Source of the DNA: Pseudomonadota bacterium
GTDB lineage: Bacteria > Pseudomonadota > Alphaproteobacteria > Rhizobiales > Afifellaceae
Length of the DNA: 14,380 nucleotides
Direction of reading: 5' to 3'
Assembly: GCA_023417735.1 (NCBI GenBank)
Contig: JAEZEK010000182.1
Location: 1 to 14,380, forward strand
Position 1 is the stretch's first letter. Every line of letters starts with the position of its first letter. Positions 7,941 through 14,380 of the stretch are shown here, piece by piece. The position numbers and the translations under genes are program-made. Below the pieces are notes generated by a model. That model ran no database searches, was not told where the DNA came from, and saw only the letters and a list, made by a program, of their open reading frames with translations.

Positions 7941-9025
7941 TGCGCTTCGCCTTCTTCGGCTCCAGCCTCGTCTCCGCCTACTGGAACGGCGCCGCCACAT
8001 ATTATCGCGGGCTCCTGAAGGCGCTCGCAGCGCGCGGGCATGAGATCGCCTTCTTCGAGCCCGATGCCTTCGAGCGCCAGGCGCACAGGGACATGGACGA
8101 TCCCGACTGGGCGAAGGTGACCGTCTTCCAGCCCGACGAAGCGGGACTGGCCGGTGCGCTGGCGGCCGCGGCCGGTGCCGACGTGATCGTGAAGTTCTCC
8201 GGCGTCGGCGTTCTCGACCGGGATCTGGAGGAGGCCGTCCTCCAGATGCGCCGGCCCGACCGGATCGCCATCCTCTGGGACGTGGACGCCCCGGCGACGC
8301 TCGATTCGATCGCCGCCGACCCCTCCGATCCCCTGCGCCGCCAGGTGCCGGGCTACGACGCCGTCTTCACCTATGGCGGCGGGGACGCCGTGGTGAACGC
8401 CTACCGCAAGCTCGGTGCGCGGCTCTGCATGCCGGTCTACAACGCCCTCGATCCCGACACGCACCATCCGGTGGACAAGGTGGAGCGCTTCGCCGTCGAC
8501 CTCGCCTTCCTCGGCAACCGCCTGCCCGACCGCGAGGCGCGCGTTGAGGAATTCTTCCTGGCGCCCGCTGCGGCCCTGCCGGACCGCCGGTTCCTGCTCG
8601 GCGGGAGCGGCTGGGCGGACAAGCCGATGAGCGCGAACATCGATTACGTCGGCCACGTCTACACGCGCGACCACAACGCGCTGAACGCCTCCGCCCTCGC
8701 CGTGCTCAACATCAACCGCGAGAGCATGGCGCGCTACGGCGCGTCGCCGCCGACCCGCATCTTCGAGGCGGCCGGCGCGGGCGCCTGCATCGTCTCCGAC
8801 CGCTGGGAAGGCATCGAGGCCTTCCTGGAGCCGGGCGCCGAGATCCTGCTCGCCTCCGACGGGGCGGAGGTGACCGGCCATCTGCGGGCGCTCGACCCGG
8901 AGCGGGCGCGCGCCATCGGCGACGCCGCGCGCCGCCGCGTGCTCGCCAGCCACACCTATGCGCACCGGGCGGCGGAGGTCGAGGCGGCGCTCGAGGGCCG
9001 CGACTTCCTGCGCGAGGCGGTCTGA
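7940..9025 (+). CDS. CgeB-like glycosyltransferase, second of three
   Basis: A 361-residue relative of both neighbours. It carries YWNGAATYYRGLLKAL near the N-terminus, then FFEPD. A LWDVDAPATL block at about 112-121 has a counterpart (FYDIDTPVTL) in the third gene, so these two are closer to each other than to the first. The C-terminal donor site is PPTRIFEAAGAGACIVSDRWEG (about 270-291, with E276). It starts by a one-base TGATG overlap with the previous gene and ends with the same overlap into the next. It is soluble, with no signal or membrane segment. The sugar specificity cannot be read. Confidence 0.86.
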   Translation: MRFAFFGSSLVSAYWNGAATYYRGLLKALAARGHEIAFFEPDAFERQAHRDMDDPDWAKVTVFQPDEAGLAGALAAAAGADVIVKFSGVGVLDRDLEEAVLQMRRPDRIAILWDVDAPATLDSIAADPSDPLRRQVPGYDAVFTYGGGDAVVNAYRKLGARLCMPVYNALDPDTHHPVDKVERFAVDLAFLGNRLPDREARVEEFFLAPAAALPDRRFLLGGSGWADKPMSANIDYVGHVYTRDHNALNASALAVLNINRESMARYGASPPTRIFEAAGAGACIVSDRWEGIEAFLEPGAEILLASDGAEVTGHLRALDPERARAIGDAARRRVLASHTYAHRAAEVEAALEGRDFLREAV

Positions 9026-10125
9026 TGGCGGACATCGTCGTCCTCGGGCTCTCGATCACCTCCTCCTGGGGGAACGGCCACGCGACCACCTATCGCGGGC
9101 TCGTCAAGAACCTCGCCCGGCGCGGCCACCGCGTGACGTTCTTCGAGCGCGACGTGCCGTGGTACGCCGGCAATCGCGATCTCCCCGATCCGCCTTACTG
9201 CCGGACCGTCCTCTACCGGGATTTCGAGGACCTGCAGCAGGCCGGCCACGCGGCGGTGCGCGAGGCGGACGCCGTGATCGTCGGCTCCTACGTCCCGGAC
9301 GGCGTGCAGGTCGGCGACTGGGCGATAGCGACTTCCGAGGGCCCGGTCGCGTTCTACGACATCGACACGCCGGTGACGCTCGCCAAGCTCGCCCGCGGCG
9401 ACGAGGAGTACCTGACGCCGGATCTAGTCCGCCGCTACGACCTCTACCTGTCCTTCACGGGCGGCCCCACGCTGGAGCGGCTGGAGGCGATGGGCAGCCC
9501 GCGGGCGGCGCCGCTCTATTGCGCGGTCGATCCAGACGTGCACGCACCGGTGCGCGTGCCGCGCCGCTGGCGTCTCGGCTATCTCGGCACCTATTCCGTC
9601 GACCGCCAGCCGACGCTCGACGCCCTCCTCGTCGAGCCTGCGCGCCTGATGCCGCGCGACGGCTTCGTGGTCGCCGGGCCGCAATACCCCGATGGTCTGG
9701 GCTGGCCGGCGAATGTCGAGCACGTGCCCCACCTGGCGCCGACCGAGCATGCCCGCTTCTACTGCGGCCAGGACTTCACGCTGAACGTCACGCGCGCCGA
9801 CATGCGGGCGGCCGGCCATTCGCCGAGCGTGCGCCTCTTCGAGGCCGCCGCCTGCGGCGTGCCGATCGTCAGCGATTGGTGGGAAGGTCTCGACACCTTC
9901 TTTGCGATCGGCAGCGAGATCCTGGTCGCAGAGGGCACGGCGGACATGGCCGGCATCCTCGCCCGGACGTCCGAGTCGGACCGGATGCGGATCGCGCGCG
10001 CGGCGCGCAGCCGCGTCATGGCCGGGCACACGGCGCTGCACCGTGCGCGCGAGCTGGAGGAGCTCCTGCGCCTGACGCCCGGCCGCGTCCGCACGCAGTC
10101 GAGCCGGCGGGCGCTGGTTTCCTGA
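9025..10125 (+). CDS. CgeB-like glycosyltransferase, third of three
   Basis: A 366-residue paralogue of the previous gene. Shared landmarks are SWGNGHATTYRGLVKNL, FFERD, FYDIDTPVTL, an AVDPDVH segment matching ALDPDTH, and the C-terminal donor site SPSVRLFEAAACGVPIVSDW (266-285, E273). The first gene has the same architecture but is more divergent. It begins with a TGATG overlap. It is the last gene of the operon and converges on dodecin after a 48 bp gap. The final 15 or so residues are basic and Ser-rich and look unconserved. Function beyond glycosyl transfer is not assignable. Confidence 0.86.
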   Translation: MADIVVLGLSITSSWGNGHATTYRGLVKNLARRGHRVTFFERDVPWYAGNRDLPDPPYCRTVLYRDFEDLQQAGHAAVREADAVIVGSYVPDGVQVGDWAIATSEGPVAFYDIDTPVTLAKLARGDEEYLTPDLVRRYDLYLSFTGGPTLERLEAMGSPRAAPLYCAVDPDVHAPVRVPRRWRLGYLGTYSVDRQPTLDALLVEPARLMPRDGFVVAGPQYPDGLGWPANVEHVPHLAPTEHARFYCGQDFTLNVTRADMRAAGHSPSVRLFEAAACGVPIVSDWWEGLDTFFAIGSEILVAEGTADMAGILARTSESDRMRIARAARSRVMAGHTALHRARELEELLRLTPGRVRTQSSRRALVS

Positions 10126-10139
10126 CAAATAGCCTGTCG

Positions 10140-10175
10140 GATCGCTTTCCGCGGCGAAGGGCGGCAGCAGCGATC
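10140..10175. terminator. Inverted repeat between convergent genes
   Basis: GATCGCT at 10140-10146 and AGCGATC at 10169-10175 form perfect 7 bp arms around a 22 nt loop, in the gap between the glycan operon and dodecin. The right arm overlaps the dodecin stop. The loop is long and there is no T-run, so a bidirectional terminator role is only tentative. Confidence 0.25.
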
Positions 10176-10395
10176 AGGCGTCGTCCGACCCTTCCAGGGT
10201 GAACCCGACCTTCAGGCGCACCTGATAATGACGGACCCGCCCGTCATCGATATGGCCGCGCGTCTCCACCACCTCGAACCAGCGCAGATGGCGCAGCGTC
10301 GTGGCCGCACGGCTCACCGCCGTCTGGATGGCGTCCTCGATGCTCGTCTCCGACGAGCCGACGAGCTCGACGACCTTGTAGATGTGCTCCGTCAT
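10174..10395 (-). CDS. Dodecin, flavin-binding storage protein
   Basis: A 73-residue dodecin, a small protein that assembles into hollow dodecamers and sequesters flavins (riboflavin/FMN in bacteria). The sequence begins [15 protein letters not shown], followed by the family TSIEDAIQ helix, HLRWFEV with the flavin-stacking Trp at W39, and the C-terminal strand YQVRLKVGF with Q58. The length matches the family. The start is ATG 10395, with a strong GGAGG just upstream. A GTG four codons earlier (10407) is in frame, but the Shine-Dalgarno sequence lies inside that extension. It is 84 bp downstream of the ferredoxin on the same strand and probably has its own promoter. Confidence 0.93.
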   Translation of the reverse strand: MTEHIYKVVELVGSSETSIEDAIQTAVSRAATTLRHLRWFEVVETRGHIDDGRVRHYQVRLKVGFTLEGSDDA

Positions 10396-10427
10396 GCGCC
10401 CCTCCACGTCTTCGGCTGGACAAGGAT

Positions 10428-10453
10428 AACGCGAAAGGCCCTCGCGTGGTTCA
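10428..10453 (-). promoter_or_regulatory. Possible EcfG-like promoter of dodecin
   Basis: Read on the minus strand, TGAAC (10453-10449) is followed after 17 bp by CGTT (10431-10428), about 32 bp before the dodecin ATG. The -10 and spacing fit the EcfG consensus, but the -35 has one mismatch (TGAAC for GGAAC) in its most conserved part. This is a weak but position-appropriate candidate. Confidence 0.3.
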
Positions 10454-10479
10454 TGGATTGGCCGCGGCCGATCCGCCGC

Positions 10480-10848
10480 TCAGCGCTCGGTGCCGGGGGC
10501 GAGGCGGAGCCGCAGCCCGTCGATCTCCGCCGTGACGAGCAGCTGGCAGGCGAGCCGGGATTCCCGGCGCACGTCGAACGCATCGTCGAGACGGTCGATC
10601 TCCTCCTCGCTCGGCGGCGGCAGCCGATCGGCCCATTGCGGATCGACGTGGACGTGGCAGGTGGCGCAGGCGCATGCCCCGCCGCATTCCGCCTTGATGT
10701 CGAGGCCCTAGTCGCGGATCACCTCCATGACGCGCCAGCCTTCGACGGCCGGAAGCCTGTGCTCGACGCCGTCTCGCCCGGTGACGAGGAGGACGGGAGC
10801 GTCCTCGCACGCATCCTCGGCGATTGCCGCGGTCTGAACTCTGCTCAT
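10480..10848 (-). pseudogene. [2Fe-2S] ferredoxin (adrenodoxin type), interrupted by in-frame TAG
   Basis: A 122-codon reading frame that encodes a complete adrenodoxin-like ferredoxin except for a TAG at codon 47 (10710-10708). Before the stop, W38-RVMEVIRD is normal; after it, GLDIKAECGG continues in the same frame. The cluster ligands are C55, C61 and C64 (C-x5-C-x2-C) and C101 in SRLACQ, all beyond the stop, so the truncated 46-residue product could not bind a cluster. No ATG, GTG or TTG lies between the stop and the ligands to allow a restart. Relatives often have Trp at this point (RDWGL), so a single TGG-to-TAG change is the simplest origin. The start ATG 10848 has GGAG 8 nt upstream and sits 17 nt after DUF934, in the sulfur operon. 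If intact, it could feed electrons to the ferredoxin-type sulfite reductase; this is inference. Confidence 0.85.
10708..10710 (-). other. In-frame TAG, codon 47 of the ferredoxin gene
   Basis: TAG on the minus strand lies between Asp46 and Gly48, eight codons before the first cluster cysteine. The frame is undisturbed on both sides, indicating a point nonsense change. Confidence 0.9.
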
Positions 10849-10865
10849 CGAATCGTCTCCGGATG

Positions 10866-11390
10866 TCAGGCGGCCGGGAGCCTGGCCCAGGGCCGCGTGC
10901 CGGCCGGCACCTCCGCGCCGCCGGCGGGCTGGTAGTAGTGGCGGACCTCGGCCGTATGGCCGGCGGCGAGCGCGCGGCGCGTCGGCGCGTGCGCGACCGC
11001 GTAGCTGTCGATGCCGCAGCGACGCATCAGCGGAATCTGGTCGAGCAGGACCTCGCCGACGGCGCGCAGTTCGCCCGCATAGCCGTACCGCTCCCGGAGC
11101 AGCCGCGCGGCCGAATAGTTGCGGCCGTCCGAGAACTTAGGGAAGGCGAGCGCGACGAGCGCGAGGTCGCCGAGGTGAGGGGCGAGCGGCCGGACGTCCT
11201 CGCCGGGCGAAACGACGACGCCCACCGCCGCCTCGCGCTGCAGGCAACGCCCGGGCTCGGCCAGGAAGCGGGCGAGCGGAACGAGGATCGCGCGGCCGTC
11301 GCCCGGAAGGGCCTCCTCGGCCCCGACCGCAAGCCACTCGTCGTCGCGGAACGCGCCGTCCTTCCAGATCGGCGCCGCCCTCTCGCTCAT
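10866..11390 (-). CDS. DUF934 domain protein of the sulfur-assimilation operon
   Basis: A 174-residue soluble protein with the DUF934 core: ALAFPKFSDGRNYSAARLLR, then RYGYAGELRAVGEVLLDQ and LMRRCGIDSY. Members are regularly encoded beside sulfite reductase and CysH in proteobacteria. Their biochemical role is not established; an accessory role in sulfite reduction is inferred from context. ATG 11390 shares its A with the TGA of cysH (TGATG), so translation is probably coupled. An in-frame extension upstream to 11609 is open but runs inside cysH and is not family-like. The gene shows no sign of decay, although the ferredoxin 17 nt downstream is broken. Confidence 0.88.
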   Translation of the reverse strand: MSERAAPIWKDGAFRDDEWLAVGAEEALPGDGRAILVPLARFLAEPGRCLQREAAVGVVVSPGEDVRPLAPHLGDLALVALAFPKFSDGRNYSAARLLRERYGYAGELRAVGEVLLDQIPLMRRCGIDSYAVAHAPTRRALAAGHTAEVRHYYQPAGGAEVPAGTRPWARLPAA

Positions 11391-12142
11391 CAGATTCCGC
11401 TCCCGTCGTTCTGCCAGGCGGCCAGCCCGAGATGGATGCCGCATTCCGTCTTGCCCGTGCCGCGCCAGCGACCTTCGCGGTCGCCTTCGCCGGACGCGAC
11501 CCTCTGCGTACAGGGCATGCAGCCGACCGAGCGGTAGCCGTCGGCCACGAGCGGGTGCTCCGGCAGATCGTGCAGGCGGCGGTAGTTCGCGACATCGTCG
11601 GCCGACCACGCCGCGAGCGGATTGAGCTTCAGCCTGCGGCCGTCCGCCTCGACGAGGGGGAGCGCCTGCCGGAGCCCGCCCTGATAGCGCTTCCGGCCCG
11701 AAACCCAGCCCTGGAACGGGGCGAGCGCGCGGGCGAGCGGCGCGACCTTCCGGATCCCGCAGCAGCTGTCGGGATCGCGCAGCCAGAGGTCCGACGAGCG
11801 GTCCGCCTCGGCCAGCGCGATCGGGCTCGGCCGCGCCACGCGCAGGTCGCTGAGGCCGAGACGTGCGACGAGCGCGTCCCGGTATTCCTTCGTGGACGCG
11901 AACAGCTTGCCGGTGTCGATGAAGATCACCGGGACGGCCTGGTCGATGGAAGCCACGAGGTGCAGGAGGACCGCGGAATCCGCGCCGAAGCTCGAGACGA
12001 GGGCGGCGTTGCCGGGAAGCCGGACCTGCAGGAAGTCGGCGAGAACGTCGCGGGTGCGCCAGGGCAGGTAGCGCTCCGCGAGCGCGTCCGCCGCGGCTTC
12101 CGTCGGGTCGACGAAGCGGGCGACCGCATCACGCGCTGCCAT
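11390..12142 (-). CDS. cysH: Adenylylsulfate (APS) reductase, [4Fe-4S] type
   Basis: A 250-residue enzyme that reduces APS (possibly also PAPS) to sulfite with thioredoxin, in cytoplasmic sulfate assimilation. The adenylyl-sulfate PP-loop is SSFGADSA at 50-57. Cysteine pairs C127-C128 (SCCGIRKVAPL) and C208-x2-C211 (GCMPCT) are the [4Fe-4S] ligands that separate APS reductases from cluster-free PAPS reductases. The catalytic Cys is C234 in KTECGIH. The start at ATG 12142 has a perfect AAGGAGG with 6 nt spacing and lies inside the end of cysI (14 bp overlap). Open frame further upstream belongs to cysI coding sequence. All key residues are present, so this gene appears functional. Confidence 0.93.
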   Translation of the reverse strand: MAARDAVARFVDPTEAAADALAERYLPWRTRDVLADFLQVRLPGNAALVSSFGADSAVLLHLVASIDQAVPVIFIDTGKLFASTKEYRDALVARLGLSDLRVARPSPIALAEADRSSDLWLRDPDSCCGIRKVAPLARALAPFQGWVSGRKRYQGGLRQALPLVEADGRRLKLNPLAAWSADDVANYRRLHDLPEHPLVADGYRSVGCMPCTQRVASGEGDREGRWRGTGKTECGIHLGLAAWQNDGSGI

Positions 12143-13787
12143 AGAGCGCCTCCTTGAACGGCGCCGGCCCGAGGCGGCGGTAGGCCTCGAGGAAAGGCTC
12201 CGCAGCATCCGCCCGGTGCGCGACATAGGTGTCGACGATCGTCTCGACAGCGTCGACGATCTCCTCGGTCGAAAAGCCCCGGCCCACGATCTCGCCGATC
12301 GAGGCGTCCTCCGCGCCGGAGCCGCCGAGCGTGATCTGGTAGAACTCCTCGCCCTTCCGGTCGACGCCGAGGATGCCGATGTGGCCGGCATGGTGATGGC
12401 CGCAGGCGTTGATGCAGCCGGAGATCTTGATCTTCAGCGGCCCGACCGCCTCCTGCCGCCCCTCGTCGGCCAGCCGTTCGGCGATGCGCTGTGCTATCGG
12501 GATCGAGCGCGCATTGGCGAGCGCGCAATAGTCGAGGCCGGGGCAGGCCATGATGTCGCTGACGAGGCCCGCATTGGCGCTCGCAAGCCCCGCCGCCGCG
12601 AGCGCGTCGTAGAGCGGCTTGAGGTCGTCGAGGGCGACATGCGGGAGCACGAGGTTCTGCTCGTGGCTGACCCGGATCTCGCCGTAGGAATATCGGTCGG
12701 CGAGATCGGCGACCGCGCCCATCTGCTCGGACGTGGCGTCGCCCGGCACGGCGCCGATTGCCTTCAGCGCGATGGTCGCGATGGCGTAGCCGGGCACCTT
12801 GTGCGCCGCGACGTTGTTCCTGACCCAGCGGTCGAACCCGGGATCGGCGGCGCGGGCCTGCTCCGTCGCCTCCGACCGGGGCGCGCGGGCGGGATAGGCG
12901 GGCGGCGCGAAATAGGCGGCGATCCGGCGGACCTCCTCCTCCGGCAGCCGGAGCACGCCGTCGCGGATGGCGGCGAACTCATGCTCGATCTCGTCCCGGA
13001 TCGTCTCCGCGCCGGCTTCATGCACGAGGATCTTCAGCCGCGCCTTGAACTTGTTGTCGCGCCGGCCGTGCAGGTTGTAGACGCGCAGGATCGCCTCCGT
13101 GTAGGCGAGGAGGTCCGCCTCCGGCAGGAAGTCGCGCACCTTGTGCGCGATCATGGGGGTGCGCCCCATGCCGCCGCCGACCCACACCGCGAAGCCCAGG
13201 GCGCCGGAGGCGTCCCGCTTCAGCTCGTAGCCGATGTCGTGGAACTGGATGGCCGCGCGGTCGGCCGGCGCGCCCGTCACCGCGACCTTGAACTTGCGGG
13301 GCAGGAACAGGAACTCCGGGTGGATCGACGACCATTGCCGCAGGATCTCGGCTTAGGGCCGCGGGTCGGCCACCTCGTCGGCCGCCACGCCGGCGAAGTG
13401 GTCGGCGGTCACGTTGCGGATGCAGTTGCCGGAGGTCTGGATGCAGTGCATCTCCACGTCGGCGAGGGCTGAGAGGATGTCCGGCACGTCCTCCAGCCGC
13501 GGCCAGTGGTACTGCAGGTTCTGCCGCGTGGTGAAATGGCCGTAGCCCTTGTCCCAGCGCCGGCCGATCTCGGCGAGCCGCCGCATCTGCCGGCTCGACA
13601 GCGTGCCGTAGGGAACCGCGATGCGCAGCATGTAGGAGTGGAGCTGCAGGTAGACCCCGTTCTGCAGCCGGAGCGGCTTGAACTGCTCCTCCGAAATGTC
13701 GCCGGCAAGGCGTCGGCCGGCCTGGTCGCGGAACTGGGCGACCCGCTCGTGCACGAAGGCGTGGTCGAACTCGTCGTAGCGGTACAC
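12129..13787 (-). pseudogene. cysI: Sulfite reductase hemoprotein (nitrite/sulfite reductase family), interrupted by in-frame TAA
   Basis: A 552-codon frame for a sirohaem/[4Fe-4S] sulfite reductase that reduces sulfite to sulfide. Codon 145 (13355-13353) is TAA. The same frame continues on both sides: GNCIRNVTADHF and DPRP before it, AEILRQWSSIHPEF and LPRKFKVAVTG after it. The sirohaem/cluster cysteines are C415-x5-C421 and C458-x3-C462 (SGCINACGHHH). All lie beyond the stop, so the 144-residue product would be inactive. The family often has Tyr or Trp here, so TAC-to-TAA is the simplest origin. A GTG at 13280 could restart, but it would lack the first half-domain. I chose GTG 13787 because GAGGAG lies about 9 nt upstream and MYRYDEFD is the usual N-terminus; the ORF open to 13970 is Arg/Ser-rich and overlaps DUF2849. 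Overall length matches intact homologues. Confidence 0.87.
13353..13355 (-). other. In-frame TAA, codon 145 of cysI
   Basis: TAA on the minus strand falls between Pro (DPRP) and Ala (AEIL) in a block well conserved in this family. There is no length change around it, so it is a substitution-type nonsense codon and not a frameshift. Confidence 0.9.
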
Positions 13788-13800
13788 GGGATGAAGCTCC

Positions 13801-14109
13801 TCAGGCGGCCTTGTCGCGGGGCGCCGTTGTCGAATTGCCGGCCGTCGGCCCGGTGACGCGGATGCGCTCGCGCAGGCGGGCCGGCACGATGCGCGGGCCG
13901 GCGCGCCGGACGTCGATGGCGTAGACGTCGACGACGTGGTTCGCCGCCGCGTCGCGCTCGGCGCGGGCAAGTGCGGCCTCTACGGCTTCCGTGCTTTCCA
14001 GGGCCAGCGCCGCGTCGATGGCCCGGGACCAGCCGGACGGCGCGAGGAAGACGACGCGGCCGTCGGCCAGCCGGTTGGCGGTGACGATCTGGAGGATGGG
14101 CTTGGGCAT
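13801..14109 (-). CDS. DUF2849 domain protein
   Basis: A 102-residue protein of the DUF2849 family, which in Alphaproteobacteria is typically found between cysG and cysI. Recognisable parts are the start MPKPILQIVTANRLADGRVVFL, an Ala-rich helical middle (about 30-55), and VVDVYAIDV before a basic segment. The C-terminal 15 or so residues are low-complexity. No catalytic motif, signal or membrane segment is seen. Its function is not known; a role with sulfite reductase or sirohaem delivery is a guess from position only. AAGGA precedes the ATG, its stop is 13 nt before cysI, and it starts 11 nt after the cysG stop. Confidence 0.85.
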   Translation of the reverse strand: MPKPILQIVTANRLADGRVVFLAPSGWSRAIDAALALESTEAVEAALARAERDAAANHVVDVYAIDVRRAGPRIVPARLRERIRVTGPTAGNSTTAPRDKAA

Positions 14110-14120
14110 GGCGGGTTCCT

Positions 14121-14380
14121 TCAGGCGGCGAGGACCGATGGTGCGGCGATCGGCTCGGCGCCGCCGAGGCCGGCGGCCGCCACCGCTTCGCCCACGATGA
14201 TGAGGGTGGGGCCGGCGAGGTCGTTCCGCTCGGCGAGGCGGGGAAGCTCTGCCAGCGTGCCGGCGAGGAGGCGCTGCGCGGGCAGGCTGGCGTTCTCGAC
14301 CACCGCGACGGGGGTGGCCCGGGAAAGCCCGGCCTCCAGGAGTCGCGCGGCGACGTCGCCGGCCACGCTTCGGCCCATGT
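14121..14380 (-). CDS. cysG: Sirohaem synthase / uroporphyrinogen-III C-methyltransferase (C-terminal part only)
   Basis: The last 86 or so residues of a SAM-dependent uroporphyrinogen-III methyltransferase; the rest lies beyond the right edge and the frame is open there. Visible motifs are YMGRSVAGDVAARLLEAGL, TPVAVVENAS, the LAGTL segment and GPTLIIVGEAV, all typical of the CysG/CobA C-terminal domain. It makes precorrin-2 for sirohaem, the cofactor of the sulfite reductase two genes downstream. Whether it is the full trifunctional CysG (with dehydrogenase/ferrochelatase domain) or a stand-alone CobA cannot be told from this fragment; the sulfur-operon position favours CysG. The first gene's promoter is outside the window. 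Confidence 0.88.
   Translation of the reverse strand, partial: MGRSVAGDVAARLLEAGLSRATPVAVVENASLPAQRLLAGTLAELPRLAERNDLAGPTLIIVGEAVAAAGLGGAEPIAAPSVLAA

Noticed and set aside
6759..8965. Two long minus-strand frames (6759-8000 and 7622-8965) opposite the CgeB genes
   Set aside because: They overlap each other and the three coupled plus-strand genes. No domain is recognisable; codon-position GC bias explains the openness.
8958..10202. Plus-strand frame of 414 codons overlapping the third CgeB gene
   Set aside because: An alternative frame with extreme Arg/Pro content; the frame at 9025-10125 has the CgeB motifs and the TGATG junction.
11391..11609. N-terminal extension of the DUF934 frame
   Set aside because: It lies entirely within cysH in another frame. 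The ATG at 11390 has the usual TGATG coupling and DUF934-like N-terminus.
12216..13472. Plus-strand frame of 418 codons opposite cysI
   Set aside because: A shadow of cysI. It even crosses the site of the in-frame TAA, but contains no family motif.
13788..13970. N-terminal extension of the cysI frame up to 13970
   Set aside because: The added residues are Ser/Thr/Arg/Pro low complexity, overlap DUF2849 in another frame, and precede a good ribosome binding site and the conserved MYRYDEFD start.
1..14380. CRISPR arrays, tRNA/rRNA genes, IS elements, att sites
   Set aside because: No spaced direct-repeat array, cloverleaf/CCA end, transposase or terminal inverted repeat was recognised on either strand.

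Overview
The window is very GC-rich (roughly 70% by eye) and almost entirely coding. Gene content points to an alphaproteobacterium, probably Hyphomicrobiales (Rhizobiales). The evidence is an ImuB-type partner polymerase DnaE2, the order cysG–DUF2849–cysI–cysH–DUF934–ferredoxin, and a GGAAC-N16-CGTT promoter of the alphaproteobacterial EcfG type. Fourteen of the fifteen stop codons assigned here are TGA.

Layout. (1) Positions 1-2839, plus strand: the 3' nine-tenths of dnaE2. (2) 2842-3156, minus strand: a small exported c-type cytochrome, tail to tail with dnaE2 with only 2 bp between. (3) 3157-3345: a divergent intergenic region with four GGAAC boxes at 26-27 bp spacing, one of them in a consensus EcfG-like promoter. 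(4) 3346-10125, plus strand: a tight six-gene operon with two NAD-dependent nucleotide-sugar epimerase/dehydratases, one GT4 glycosyltransferase and three tandem CgeB-like glycosyltransferases. The last four genes overlap by 1-4 nt at each junction. No polymerase, flippase or transporter is visible, so the locus looks like a maker of a short, defined glycan or glycolipid, possibly controlled by the general stress response. (5) 10174-10395, minus strand: dodecin, with a possible promoter of its own. (6) 10480-14380, minus strand: a sulfate-assimilation operon reading, in transcription order, cysG (partial), DUF2849, cysI, cysH, DUF934 and a [2Fe-2S] ferredoxin.

The most surprising point is in the sulfur operon. 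cysI has an in-frame TAA at codon 145 and the ferredoxin has an in-frame TAG at codon 47. In both genes the reading frame and the metal-ligand cysteines are preserved on the far side of the stop, while cysH and the two DUF genes between and around them are intact. Together the two hits would remove sulfite reduction and its plausible electron donor. Recent inactivation, sequencing error and (least likely) nonsense-codon readthrough or recoding are the alternatives.

The second point is the promoter in front of the glycan operon. It ties a surface-sugar locus to the EcfG/PhyR regulon and also fixes the start of the first gene downstream of the longest possible ORF start.
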